DNA of 34,639 nt, taken from assembly GCF_900100485.1 (NCBI RefSeq), contig NZ_FNDH01000027.1, positions 1 through 34,639 on the forward strand. The letters run 5' to 3'. The stretch comes from Nitrosomonas sp. Nm132 (GTDB lineage Bacteria; Pseudomonadota; Gammaproteobacteria; Burkholderiales; Nitrosomonadaceae). Below, piece after piece: positions 1 through 7,916 of the stretch. A model generated the notes under the pieces. It was not told the DNA's origin. It saw nothing but the letters and a program-made list of their open reading frames with translations, and did no database searches. How positions within the stretch are numbered: the stretch's first letter is position 1; every line of letters starts with the position of its first letter. A program made the translations under genes and the position numbers.

Positions 1-168
1 ATCGAAGGTAAATGGGCTGTTTTACCGAAGCGGTGGGTAGTCGAACGCACGTTCTCCTGGCTGGGTAACTTTCGCCGTTTATCAAAGGACTTCGAAATCC
101 TGCCAGGCACTGCCGAAAATATGATTCGAATCGCCATGATGAAAATAACACTTGCAAAATGCGTCTAA
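1..168 (+). pseudogene. IS5-family transposase, C-terminal fragment cut by the window edge
   Basis: The frame is open from base 1 to a TAA at 166-168 and encodes 55 residues. The block [11 protein letters not shown] followed by FRRLSKDFE is the conserved C-terminal part of DDE transposases of the IS5 family; the glutamate in VVERTF is the last acidic residue of the catalytic triad. The first two acidic residues and the N-terminal part lie outside the window, so it cannot be told whether the full copy is functional. The same fragment is present in inverted orientation at the right edge. Confidence 0.85.
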
Positions 169-188
169 TGTTTTGCCAGACAGCTTCT
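1..188 (+). mobile_element. 3' end of an IS5-family insertion sequence (left edge)
   Basis: These 188 bases are the exact reverse complement of the last 188 bases of the window (34452-34639); the two copies diverge immediately after base 188. They carry the end of a transposase gene and about 20 bases beyond its stop, so base 188 marks approximately the outer end of the insertion sequence. Perfect identity over the whole shared part suggests recently active copies of one element. An alternative is that the identity reflects contig ends trimmed inside the same collapsed repeat. Confidence 0.85.
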
Positions 189-274
189 AAACGTTCCATA
201 GCCAGCCTATCGCCGATAATCCTTATCGTGACCGCGAGACGCTTTCATAATTTATTTCATAGAAAACAGCCTTT

Positions 275-298
275 GTGGCTGAGCGCAGGCTCAGCCAC
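275..298 (-). terminator. Hairpin downstream of ycaC
   Basis: A perfect 10-bp stem (GTGGCTGAGC paired with GCTCAGCCAC) closes a 4-base loop, 25 bases past the stop of the minus-strand ycaC gene. Read on the minus strand it is followed by a weak T tract (TTTT about 10 bases later). It is likely to be the transcript end of the pirin-ycaC cluster, though the T run is poor for a classical intrinsic terminator. Confidence 0.5.
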
Positions 299-322
299 TG
301 CTCCCGGCTATTCTCAATTCAT

Positions 323-949
323 TCACTTACTCGCTTTGATTGCAGTATAAGCAGTGAAAAGATTACGGTAATCGGGAATATGATTGGAAAACAGCGTTCC
401 GAGACCCTCGACGTCATTTCGCCAGTCACGGTGCAGTTCACAGGCTATTGCAAACCAGCTCATCAACTGTGCGCCTGCTTCTGCCATGCGGCTCCAGGCA
501 GCCTCGCGCGTAACCTCATTGAAAGTACCTGAGGCATCCGTCACAACAAATACCTCAAAACCTTCTTCCAAAGCGGAAAGCACAGGAAATGCCACACAAA
601 CCTCGGTAACGACACCGGCGATAATTAATTGCTTTCTACCCGTTTGCTTGACCGCTTTAACAAAATCTTCATTGTCCCAGGCATTAATTTGTCCAGGACG
701 GGCGATGTAGGGCGCATCCGGAAAAATTTGCTTAAGCTCAGGTACCAGCGGGCCATTTGGACCATCCTCAAAACTGGTGGTCAGAATGGTCGGTAATTTA
801 AAATACTTGGCTAAATCAGCTAAAGCCAATACGTTATTCTTGAATCTATCCGGCTCGAAATCACGTACCAGCGACAGCAAGCCAGCCTGGTGATCGACCA
901 GTGCAACCAACGCGTTATTTTTATCGAGGCGATTGTATGAATTGCCCAT
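323..949 (-). CDS. ycaC: YcaC-type cysteine hydrolase (isochorismatase superfamily)
   Basis: The 208-residue protein matches the length and sequence pattern of E. coli YcaC, an isochorismatase-like hydrolase whose natural substrate is not established. The expected catalytic residues are visible: Asp19 in LVDHQAG, Arg84 in IARPG and the nucleophile Cys118 in GVVTEVCVAF. The C-terminal part (CELHRDWRND ... FSNHIPDYRNL) is the family signature found in the YcaC subgroup. No signal peptide is seen, so it should be cytoplasmic. The start ATG at 949 has a good AAGGAG site seven bases upstream. It is the last gene of a minus-strand cluster after pirin and a truncated paralogue, and a hairpin follows it. 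Confidence 0.93.
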   Translation of the reverse strand: MGNSYNRLDKNNALVALVDHQAGLLSLVRDFEPDRFKNNVLALADLAKYFKLPTILTTSFEDGPNGPLVPELKQIFPDAPYIARPGQINAWDNEDFVKAVKQTGRKQLIIAGVVTEVCVAFPVLSALEEGFEVFVVTDASGTFNEVTREAAWSRMAEAGAQLMSWFAIACELHRDWRNDVEGLGTLFSNHIPDYRNLFTAYTAIKASK

Positions 950-953
950 TTTA

Positions 954-1193
954 TTACTCCTTTATGTTATGCAAAAAAGACAACATCAACGCTGAGAATC
1001 CATCAACTCTCCCTCTCTGGCTACTTGCTGAGCTTTCTGGTAACGCCAAAGCGGCTACATTGGCGCGCAGTTCAAGGAGCGGAATATCTTTAACCACCTG
1101 AAACAAGCCACTTTGATGGTCGATCAACAACATTACCGCATCACTTGGCTCGATAGCAGGTATTGTTCCATTGAAATTAACTGGCGCGCTCAT
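954..1193 (-). pseudogene. Truncated isochorismatase-family hydrolase
   Basis: The 79-residue frame begins with a convincing N-terminus of a second cysteine hydrolase of the isochorismatase superfamily: [15 protein letters not shown] includes the catalytic aspartate (Asp25), and LRANVAALA is the following helix. After about residue 49 the similarity stops and the remaining 30 residues do not look like the family. The Lys/Arg and Cys parts of the triad are missing, and the frame ends inside the ribosome binding site of ycaC. The gene keeps its own AGGAG site before the ATG at 1193. This looks like an internal deletion that removed most of a tandem paralogue. It could still be translated, but it cannot be an active hydrolase. 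Confidence 0.75.
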
Positions 1194-1264
1194 ATCGCTC
1201 TATCTCCTATAAATTGAATGTACAGGTTGATACCCTGCCAACTAAATGGCTAGCAGGGAAAAGC

Positions 1265-2131
1265 CTAATGGGACAATTGCCCGAAATGCCCGCTATTAAA
1301 ATCCGCGATTGCCTGGTCAATTTCAGCCTGACTATTCATGACGAAAGGACCTTGCCCAACAACCGGCTCGTCGATGGGCTCGCCGCTGAGCAAAAGCGCT
1401 ACCACATTCTCCTGAGCTGCGAGCGATAGCATTTTGCCGATGCGATCGAGCAACACCATTTGCGCGGCTTTCACTTGTGATTCCCCATTGACCGATACCG
1501 CCCCATGCAAAACGATGAGCGCCGCACGCCAATCCTGTGGTAACGATAACTCGGCTGACTTTCCTTGGTGCAAGCGCAAGTCCCAAACATTCATGGGTGT
1601 GAACGTACGCGCAGATCCTGCATGGCCTAGGTAATTTCCTGCAATTACGCGCACGATACCTGCTTCATCAGGTAGCATGATCACTGGAATATCTGTTTTG
1701 AGAATTGCCTGGTAATGCGGTGCAGTCATTTTGTCCTTGGCAGGCAGATTGACCCATAGCTGCACCATCTCAAGCCGGCCGCCCAAACGTGTAAATGGCT
1801 CGGAATGAAATTCTTCGTGCAGAATGCCGGAGCCTGCAGTCATCCATTGCACGTCGCCGGGGCCAATCACCCCGCCCTGACCGGTTGAATCCCGATGCGC
1901 CACTTCACCGTGGTAAACAATGGTAACTGTTTCAAAACCACGATGTGGATGCTGCCCTACGCCACGCGGTTGCTCGGTTGGCGTAAAATCAGCCGGACCC
2001 GCATAATCCAGCAGCAAAAACGGGCTCAGTAATTTTCCATGGTTGCGATAAGAAAATAGCGATCGCACCGGAAAGCCATCGCCCACCCAATGGAGAGGGG
2101 GTGCATCATAAACACCTAGAATCGTTTTCAT
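1265..2131 (-). CDS. Pirin family protein (bicupin)
   Basis: The protein has 288 residues when started at the ATG at 2131, which has an AAGGAG site six bases upstream; a longer frame extends to 2299 but lacks support. The pirin N-terminal cupin carries the metal ligands in order: His61 and His63 in QHPHRGFETV, then His105 and Glu107 in GSGILHEEFHSE. Pirins bind a non-haem metal, and some bacterial members have quercetin dioxygenase activity; the physiological role here is unknown. The C-terminal cupin has the usual LFVHGAVSVNG-like turn. It is the first gene of a co-oriented cluster with two isochorismatase-type genes, an association seen in stress-responsive loci. A palindrome lies just upstream. 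Confidence 0.92.
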   Translation of the reverse strand: MKTILGVYDAPPLHWVGDGFPVRSLFSYRNHGKLLSPFLLLDYAGPADFTPTEQPRGVGQHPHRGFETVTIVYHGEVAHRDSTGQGGVIGPGDVQWMTAGSGILHEEFHSEPFTRLGGRLEMVQLWVNLPAKDKMTAPHYQAILKTDIPVIMLPDEAGIVRVIAGNYLGHAGSARTFTPMNVWDLRLHQGKSAELSLPQDWRAALIVLHGAVSVNGESQVKAAQMVLLDRIGKMLSLAAQENVVALLLSGEPIDEPVVGQGPFVMNSQAEIDQAIADFNSGHFGQLSH

Positions 2132-2149
2132 CGTCATCTCCTTACAGTG

Positions 2150-2170
2150 TTTATCCGATATTTGGATAAA
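2150..2170. promoter_or_regulatory. Palindrome upstream of pirin, possible operator
   Basis: TTTATCC at 2150-2156 and GGATAAA at 2164-2170 form perfect 7-bp arms around a 7-bp spacer, 19 bases upstream of the pirin start codon. The size and spacing fit a dimeric repressor or activator site. No regulator gene is adjacent, although a LysR fragment lies 3.3 kb away. Function is inferred from position and symmetry only. Confidence 0.4.
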
Positions 2171-2797
2171 AACCAGTGTACAGGCAGAATAGTCATCTGA
2201 ATAGATCGCATAATCAGCCATCATTGTTCTATATGAGGAACGATAAACGATCAATGCAGGATCCCAATCAGATAGCTCGTTGCTTTTTTCATCAATCATG
2301 ATGGGTTTTGGGAATTGCTTTCAGATGATTGTCCGTACAGGGCGTGACAGCATGCATCATGCGCGGTGACCTTGCTCCACGGTGCAAGGCAAAGATTTTA
2401 GATGCGTGAATGAAAGAGGCCAGCGCGGGGCCGATATCCCACGGATTGTTAAAGCTGAGTTGCTCCTATTGCCCGTCAAGGCCCAGCCAGTAAGATAGCT
2501 GCCGTCATGCCCATGAGCGTGATCATGGCCGCATCCTTGCATCATGCAGGCGCTGTCGGGCCGTGTTCCGCGACATGCTTGCCGTTAACCGGTCGACAAA
2601 ATATTCACCTTGGAAAGCCATGCGACACCGCAACGCCGCCATTCAAGCACTTAACCCAAATTTATGAAATATTCGGGTTAATGTGTTCCAGGTTCTTTTC
2701 ACTGACGGTTTCGGGATAGTCGAAGAACCAACGCATATCGCCATAATCGCTTCGAAAATATCCAGGTTTCTGATGCCGCAAGCTATATCTCAAGCAC
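2171..2797. other. Gene-poor interval between pirin and zwf
   Basis: No supported gene is present in these roughly 630 bases. A 62-codon minus-strand frame (2357-2545) begins with a His/Asp-rich stretch, CGHDHAHGHDG, but has no family I recognise and loses any pattern afterwards. The interval contains a deleted copy of the TTAA-flanked repeat (2651-2681). The whole stretch may be decayed sequence. Confidence 0.5.
2651..2681 (-). repeat. Deleted copy of the TTAA-flanked inverted-repeat element
   Basis: TTAA at 2651-2654 is followed by CCC and then directly by the complete right terminal repeat AATTTATGAAATATTCGGG (2659-2677) and TTAA at 2678-2681. Only the outermost three bases of the left terminal repeat remain, so this is a 23-bp core derived from the element seen whole at 30503-30664. 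It lies 117 bases beyond the zwf stop. Confidence 0.75.
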
Positions 2798-4288
2798 TCA
2801 CAGCTCGTTGCGCCAAGTCTGGTCGTCGCTGTCAAACAGGCGATTGGCCTCTGCCGGACCCCAGCTTCCGGCCGCATAGGCAGGAATAAATTCGCGCTCG
2901 ACCAGCCAATGCTTCAAAATGGGATCGACAACCCGCCACGCCCATTCCACCTCGTCAAAGCGAATGAACAGTGAGCGGTCGCCCTCGATCACGTCGAGCA
3001 ATAGGGTTTCATAAGCATCAAGCGCCTGCTCGTCAGTTTTAAGGAAACTCGCGTTCATCTGCATCACCCGCGTGTCCATATCGAGCCCCGGCTGCTTAAC
3101 GTGAATTTCCATGCGCATCGATTTCTCGGGCTGGATCGACAGCAGCACCCAGTTCGGCGCGATGGATTCCAGCGGTGTCTCGCGAAAAAGCAGCCGCGGC
3201 GGATGCTTGAAGCGGATCGCGATCATCGAAGTCTGTTTCGCCAGTCTTTTGCCTGTGCGCAGATAGAACGGCATACCCTGCCAGCGCCAGTTGTCGATGT
3301 AAAACTTGACGGCAACAAAAGTCTCAGTGAGAGAATTATCCTCGACATTCTCCTCCTGCTGGTAACCCACCACTGCCTGCCCGTCGATGTTGCCACGCGC
3401 ATATTGTGCGCGCACTGCGTGAGCATGGACGGCGCGCTTGGCAATGGGGCGGATCGAGCGCAATACTTTGACCTTTTCGTCGCGCAACGCATCAGCCTCG
3501 AGTGCGGGCGGGGGCTCCATCGCCACCACGGTCATCAGCTGCATGAGGTGGTTCTGCAGCATGTCGCGCAGCGCACCGGCACGATCGTAGTAATCGGCGC
3601 GCTTTTCGATGCCGATCGACTCAGCCACCGTGATCTGCACATGGTCGATGAAATTGCGGTTCCACAACGGCTCGATCAGTGTGTTGGCGAAGCGGAACAC
3701 GAGCAGGTTCTGCACTGTTTCCTTGCCGAGGAAATGGTCGATGCGGTAGACCTGCTCCTCATCGAAATACTGGTGCAACAGACGATTCAACACCTGCGCG
3801 GATTCGAGGTCTTCACCGAACGGTTTTTCGATTACCACCCGGTTCATGCCACGCGGCTTATTGAGCCCGACCGCTTCGAGGTTCTGGATCACCGCGACAA
3901 ACTCCGATGGTTTAATTGCCAGGTAGAACACCGTACGCGAGCACGCTGATTCGGGCGGTAGGTTGGCTGCTAGCGCGCGGTATGATTCCACCTCATTGAG
4001 ATCGCCCTGCTGGTAGCGGAAGCGGGCCAGGAAGCGTTCGAACACCGCACCTTCCAGCTTGGGCTTAACTTTATTATCCAGCATGTTGCGTATGTGCTCA
4101 CGCCAGCTTTCGAGCGTCCAGCCGCGGCGCGAGAAAGCAACAATGGAGAGGTTTTCCGCCAACCGCGCGGCCACCTCCAGATGAAACAGCGCGGGCAGCA
4201 GCTTATTCGAGGCGAGATTGCCGGTTGCGCCGAAAATCACAAATGAACACGGCAAATCCCCGGGCTGGCGCTCCCTCGAGTTATTCAT
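2798..4288 (-). CDS. zwf: Glucose-6-phosphate 1-dehydrogenase
   Basis: The enzyme oxidises glucose 6-phosphate to 6-phosphogluconolactone with NAD(P)+, the first step of the oxidative pentose phosphate pathway. The chosen start, ATG at 4288, gives 496 residues, typical of the family, and has AAGGAG six bases upstream, inside the end of gnd. The N-terminal nucleotide-binding motif reads FGATGNLASNKLLPALF (residues 19-35), and the substrate-binding signature RIDHFLGKE is at 182-190, with phenylalanine where tyrosine is common. Only one base separates it from the upstream gnd, so the two genes are translationally close and almost certainly co-transcribed. A 6-phosphogluconolactonase gene is not in the window. 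Confidence 0.96.
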   Translation of the reverse strand: MNNSRERQPGDLPCSFVIFGATGNLASNKLLPALFHLEVAARLAENLSIVAFSRRGWTLESWREHIRNMLDNKVKPKLEGAVFERFLARFRYQQGDLNEVESYRALAANLPPESACSRTVFYLAIKPSEFVAVIQNLEAVGLNKPRGMNRVVIEKPFGEDLESAQVLNRLLHQYFDEEQVYRIDHFLGKETVQNLLVFRFANTLIEPLWNRNFIDHVQITVAESIGIEKRADYYDRAGALRDMLQNHLMQLMTVVAMEPPPALEADALRDEKVKVLRSIRPIAKRAVHAHAVRAQYARGNIDGQAVVGYQQEENVEDNSLTETFVAVKFYIDNWRWQGMPFYLRTGKRLAKQTSMIAIRFKHPPRLLFRETPLESIAPNWVLLSIQPEKSMRMEIHVKQPGLDMDTRVMQMNASFLKTDEQALDAYETLLLDVIEGDRSLFIRFDEVEWAWRVVDPILKHWLVEREFIPAYAAGSWGPAEANRLFDSDDQTWRNEL

Positions 4289-4289
4289 C

Positions 4290-5198
4290 TCAATGCTCCT
4301 TGACCGCATGACCGCCGAAACCCTGCCGCATTTTGGCCAACAGTTTCGCGGCATAGTCGTTCTTACCTTGCGTGGCGAAACGCATCGCCAGCGCGAGCGT
4401 CATGACTGGTGCCGGAATACCCTGTTCGACCGCAGCAAGCGCCGTCCAGCGGCCTTCACCCGAGTCAGTCACAAATGGCTGAATCGCAGCGAGCGTCTGA
4501 TCCTCCGCCAGGAACTCAGCGGACAGATCAAGCAGCCACGAGCGCACCACGCTGCCGTGTCGCCATAGCTCGGAGATCGCCGCGAGATCAAGATTAAAAC
4601 CGGATTTATCCTGCATCAATGCAAAACCCTCGGCAAAGGCCTGCATCATGCCGTACTCGATGCCATTGTGAACCATCTTCACATAATGCCCCGAACCGAC
4701 CGGACCGGTATGCAGCCAGCCGCTCGTCGGTGTGGGTGCAAGCGCCTGCAGGTACGGCTGTAAGCGTGCCGCCGCAGCGTCCGATCCGCCAAACATGATG
4801 CAATAACCGTTTTCCAGTCCCCATACCCCGCCCGACACCCCGGCATCGACGAATTCGACGCCAAATTGCGCACAGTGTGCAGCGTGCGGCATATCATCCT
4901 TGTAGTGCGCATTCGCGCCATCCACGATCAAATCACCGGGCGACAACAAGGGCAGCACCGTGGATAACGCCGTTTCGGTCGCTTCACCGGCTGGCAGCAT
5001 CAACCATACGATGCGCGGTGCTTCGAGCGCAGCAACCAGACTCGGATAGTCCACACAGGCCGTATGTCCGGTTTCCTTGACCAATGCTTCGGTCACGTCG
5101 AAGGTGCGGTTCATTACTGCGATTTTTATGCCTTGCCGGGCAAGACGGCGCGCCATGTTGCCACCCATCCGTCCCAAACCCACGATGCCGAATTCCAT
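4290..5198 (-). CDS. gnd: 6-phosphogluconate dehydrogenase, decarboxylating (short form)
   Basis: The protein converts 6-phosphogluconate to ribulose 5-phosphate and CO2. Started at the ATG at 5198, after a GGAGGGAAGC ribosome site, it has 302 residues: the short class of about 300 residues rather than the 470-residue E. coli Gnd. The Rossmann motif GLGRMGGNMA is at residues 7-16. VSGGVWGLENGYCIMFGG is the substrate-binding block, and Lys174 in KMVHNGIEYGMM together with Glu181 are the expected catalytic residues. Short-form enzymes are often NAD-dependent, but cofactor choice is not decided here. The frame is open 57 codons further upstream, without a ribosome site or family similarity. It is the first gene of the gnd-zwf pair. 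Confidence 0.95.
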   Translation of the reverse strand: MEFGIVGLGRMGGNMARRLARQGIKIAVMNRTFDVTEALVKETGHTACVDYPSLVAALEAPRIVWLMLPAGEATETALSTVLPLLSPGDLIVDGANAHYKDDMPHAAHCAQFGVEFVDAGVSGGVWGLENGYCIMFGGSDAAAARLQPYLQALAPTPTSGWLHTGPVGSGHYVKMVHNGIEYGMMQAFAEGFALMQDKSGFNLDLAAISELWRHGSVVRSWLLDLSAEFLAEDQTLAAIQPFVTDSGEGRWTALAAVEQGIPAPVMTLALAMRFATQGKNDYAAKLLAKMRQGFGGHAVKEH

Positions 5199-5521
5199 GC
5201 TTCCCTCCTCTAGTAGGATTTGATCAAGCCGCCAACCCGGTAGGCAGCTCGCATGCGACCCTCGCACATAGCAAGCACATCTACTTTTTTTTTGCGAAAT
5301 TGCCATGCCCAGACACCAATACGCGCCCAAAAAGACTGACAAATGATCATAAAATAAGATTGCGTCCAATCATGATGGCACAAAACTTCAAAAAATTCGT
5401 TACCTTTCGGTGTGTCACAGAATTGAGTCACTTATCCCAACCATCGTTCTCCTTTCATGCCTCCCCTGCATAGCAACCAGCAAGGGCAACGACTAAAGCA
5501 GATCATCGACAACAGGCCGCA
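5199..5521. other. Interval upstream of gnd with no supported gene
   Basis: This stretch holds the presumed gnd-zwf promoter region and runs into a LysR gene fragment on the other strand. A run of nine T at about 5284-5292 is the only notable sequence feature. A 73-codon minus-strand frame (5210-5431) has no family I recognise and no clear ribosome site. Confidence 0.4.
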
Positions 5522-5785
5522 GTGCCTCATCTACCGCGTCTGGTGACCAGTAACATGATCACGTTACGCAACGCAGCGCTTGCTGGAATCGGTATCGCGC
5601 AACTCCCTGCCATGATGGTTCGAGAGGAGCTCGCTCAAGGCAAGCTCATACGTTTACTGCCAGAATGGGCGCCACGACGCGAAATCATTCATGTCGTCTT
5701 TCCCTCACGGCGCAGTTTGTTGCCTTCCGTTCGGGCTTTGATCGATTATCTGACCGATCGCTTTGAAACATTGGATGAGGATTAG
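5522..5785 (+). pseudogene. LysR-family regulator, C-terminal fragment
   Basis: The 87 residues match the end of a LysR-type substrate-binding domain. PRLVTSNMITLRNAALAG, then GIAQLPAMMVREELAQGKL, then VVFPSRRSLLPSVRALIDYL is the usual last third of these regulators. The DNA-binding helix-turn-helix domain and the first half of the effector domain, about 200 residues, are missing; the sequence before 5522 shows no similarity in any frame. The fragment has a possible GTG start but no ribosome binding site and cannot bind DNA. A regulator of this type often sits next to pirin/YcaC genes, so it may be the broken regulator of the cluster at 323-2131, now separated from it by gnd-zwf. That link is inference. 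Confidence 0.75.
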
Positions 5786-5831
5786 CCAGCAAATCAGTGA
5801 ATCGTTCCGGTAAAACCTTTACCATTCTCGG

Positions 5832-5880
5832 TGAGCTTGCCGAACCTCCAAGCAACTGACATCAGCCCTCGACAGGCTCA
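5832..5880. repeat. REP-like imperfect inverted repeat
   Basis: TGAGCTTGCCGAACC (5832-5846) and CCCTCGACAGGCTCA (5866-5880) form a stem with a few mismatches around a 19-base loop, followed by GGCCGAACGGCG. The GACAGGCTCAGGCCGAACGG pattern is a common dispersed palindromic unit in proteobacterial intergenic regions. It lies between the LysR fragment and the 3' end of the ribonucleotide reductase gene and may also end transcripts. Confidence 0.55.
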
Positions 5881-5928
5881 GGCCGAACGGCGTTTTCTGT
5901 AACCGTTATGCTGGAACGGTCTACTAGC

Positions 5929-7746
5929 TTAATCCGCCTCACGTTCCACATTACAACAGTGCAACGCTGTTTGCTCTTCTTCTATTTGGCTTAGAATGGT
6001 ACCTGTTACCGGATTAGGACGAAAGGTCGTGCATCCTTTCAAACCGAGGTCATAAGCATGCTGATAGAGGTTACGAAATGCTCCGAAGTCATAATCCGTT
6101 GGCACGTTAATGGTTTTGGAAATGGCCTGGTCAACATAAGGCTGTATGGCTGCCTGCATTTGCAGGTGATCGGTGGGTGGAAGCTGGTGCGCATTGATAA
6201 ATGAGGGAGGTAGAGACTCATGGCCACGCATCTTGCGCCAGCAAGCAACCGCATAATCGACTACTTGATATTCCGAGTAACCTCCGTCCAGCCCCAATAC
6301 GCGCCGGGTATACTCACTATCAAAAACGGGCTCCAGACTGCTTGAAATATTATTGGCAAGCAAGCTGATCGTGCCAGTCGGCGCAATCGCCGTCAGGTGA
6401 CTGTTACGTATGCCATGTTGCGCAATGCTGTGGCGGATAGATTCAGGCAAGGTACGTACAAAAGCGCCGGCAAGATATTTTTCCTGATCGAGGGATGGAA
6501 ATGATCCTTTCTCCCGGGCAATCTCGACAGAAGTTCGGTAAGCCGCATGACAAATAGCCTGCATGACTGATTGCGCAGCCTGCAATGACGCTTTGCTGCC
6601 ATAACGTATATTCAGCATCATCAGGGTATCGGCCAAACCCGTAATTCCCAAACCGATACGCCGGGAACAACGCGCCTGCGCGGCCTGATTGGGTAAGGGA
6701 AAATTAGAGGCGTCTATCACATTATCCAGCAAGCGCACGGCGGTGCTTGCGGTTGCACCAATAGCTGCTATATCAAGATGCGCTTGCTCCGTAAAAGGTT
6801 CACAAACGAATTGCGTCAGATTGATCGAACCAAGATTACAGGCGCCATAAGGAGGCAGCGGAACTTCACCACAAGGATTGGTCGCATGAATCCTCTCGCA
6901 ATAATAAAGATTATTGAGTTGATTGATCCGGTCAATAAACAGTATGCCTGGCTCAGCATAGTCATAGGTGGCGCACATGATCTTTTCCCATAGCGCGCGG
7001 GCACGAATACGCTTGTATAGCTTGCACGGCGTGGGATGCTCGTAACCTGGCCATTCCTGCAGCACAACCTCACCCTCCACTGCATGCTCACTGACTGGAA
7101 AGACCAATGGCCAGTCTTCATCCTTCCTTACCGCAGCCAGAAAGCCATCGCTGACCAGCACGGAAATATTGAAGTGCCGTAACCGGGTTCGATCCTGTTT
7201 GGCTGCGATGAATTCTTCAATATCAGGATGGTCGCAACGCAATGTCCCCATCATGGCACCGCGGCGGGCGCCCGTAGAAAGGATGGTGGCGCACATGCTG
7301 TCCCAGATGTGCATGAAAGAAACCGGACCGGATGCAACTGAACCGACATTATAGGCTTGCGTGCCGCGCGGGCGCAGTGTGGAAAAATCATAGCCGACGC
7401 CCCCGCCCTGCTGCATCGTCAGCGCGCCTTCCTTAAGGGCGTTAAAGATACCTTCCATCGCGTCGGGTATGGTGCCCATGACAAAGCAGTTAAATAGCGT
7501 GACCTTATGCGCAGTCCCTACGCCGGCCTGAATGCGCCCCCCTGGCAGGAATTTAAAACGATGCAGAATGTCGTAAAAGCGCGCTTGCCAATATTCACGG
7601 CTACTTTCTCCTGCGGCCAGGGTAGATGCGATACGCCTCCAGCTATCGGCAATCGTGGCGTCATAAACCACAGCATTTTTACGATAACGGTATTTGGCTT
7701 CCCAGACATGCCGGGCAATTGGCGTGGTGAAATAGGGATCATCCAT
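5929..7746 (-). CDS. nrdJ: Adenosylcobalamin-dependent ribonucleotide reductase (class II)
   Basis: The enzyme makes deoxyribonucleotides without oxygen, using coenzyme B12 as radical source. The 605-residue protein shows the shared reductase core: Cys87 (LFNCF) and Cys303 (YGACNLGSINL) form the redox pair, and NPCGEVPL at 290-297 carries Asn290, the thiyl-radical Cys292 and Glu294. QQGGGVGYDFSTLRPRG and the APTGTISLLA loop are class II signatures. There is no ATP-cone domain at the N-terminus and no nrdB-like partner next door, both consistent with class II. A Cys-Cys pair near the end (597-598) could serve as the shuttle to thioredoxin. No cobalamin riboswitch is visible upstream, but an inverted repeat (7759-7794) sits just before the start. 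The ribosome site is weak. Confidence 0.93.
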   Translation of the reverse strand: MDDPYFTTPIARHVWEAKYRYRKNAVVYDATIADSWRRIASTLAAGESSREYWQARFYDILHRFKFLPGGRIQAGVGTAHKVTLFNCFVMGTIPDAMEGIFNALKEGALTMQQGGGVGYDFSTLRPRGTQAYNVGSVASGPVSFMHIWDSMCATILSTGARRGAMMGTLRCDHPDIEEFIAAKQDRTRLRHFNISVLVSDGFLAAVRKDEDWPLVFPVSEHAVEGEVVLQEWPGYEHPTPCKLYKRIRARALWEKIMCATYDYAEPGILFIDRINQLNNLYYCERIHATNPCGEVPLPPYGACNLGSINLTQFVCEPFTEQAHLDIAAIGATASTAVRLLDNVIDASNFPLPNQAAQARCSRRIGLGITGLADTLMMLNIRYGSKASLQAAQSVMQAICHAAYRTSVEIAREKGSFPSLDQEKYLAGAFVRTLPESIRHSIAQHGIRNSHLTAIAPTGTISLLANNISSSLEPVFDSEYTRRVLGLDGGYSEYQVVDYAVACWRKMRGHESLPPSFINAHQLPPTDHLQMQAAIQPYVDQAISKTINVPTDYDFGAFRNLYQHAYDLGLKGCTTFRPNPVTGTILSQIEEEQTALHCCNVEREAD

Positions 7747-7758
7747 GGTTTGAGGATA

Positions 7759-7794
7759 ACACCGATTTGACTTGATCAGATCTCAAAACGGTGT
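7759..7794 (-). promoter_or_regulatory. Inverted repeat before nrdJ, possible operator or leader hairpin
   Basis: ACACCGATTTGA (7759-7770) and TCAAAACGGTGT (7783-7794) match in 11 of 12 positions as inverted arms, with a 12-base spacer. The near edge is 12 bases upstream of the nrdJ start codon. The outer ACAC...GTGT bases recall NrdR boxes, but the inner AT-rich core of that consensus is not matched. It could be a repressor site or an RNA hairpin that affects nrdJ expression. Confidence 0.4.
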
Positions 7795-7863
7795 ATGTGG
7801 CTCAGTACCCGCCTCTCCTATTTATTCAAACCTTCCCTAAGCGTAATACGTCAATTTTGAAAA

Positions 7864-7916
7864 CCCTCTCCCGGCAGGGAGAAGGTTGCATCAAAGCCCT
7901 CTTGATTTCCGGGCTT
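7864..7916 (-). terminator. Double hairpin at the end of the multicopper oxidase gene
   Basis: Read on the minus strand, AAGCCC (7916-7911) pairs with GGGCTT (7899-7894), overlapping the stop codon. A second stem, CCTTCTCCC (7885-7877) with GGGAGAGGG (7872-7864), follows and is trailed by GTTTTC. The second stem closely resembles the hairpin at 15738-15760, so it is also a dispersed repeat. Together they probably end the multicopper oxidase transcript before nrdJ. Confidence 0.6.

Noticed and set aside
2357..2545. Minus-strand frame with a His/Asp-rich start, like a metal-binding protein
   Set aside because: Only 62 codons, no recognised family beyond the short His-rich stretch, no good ribosome site, and it runs through apparently decayed sequence.
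3101..3949. 282-codon plus-strand frame opposite zwf
   Set aside because: It is antisense to a clearly conserved gene and has no protein-family pattern; the length follows from codon bias of zwf.
5210..5431. 73-codon minus-strand frame just upstream of gnd
   Set aside because: No family resemblance, and it ends at the gnd leader; more likely chance.
7747..7800. Cobalamin riboswitch before nrdJ
   Set aside because: The leader is too short and no B12-box-like sequence is visible; only an inverted repeat is present.
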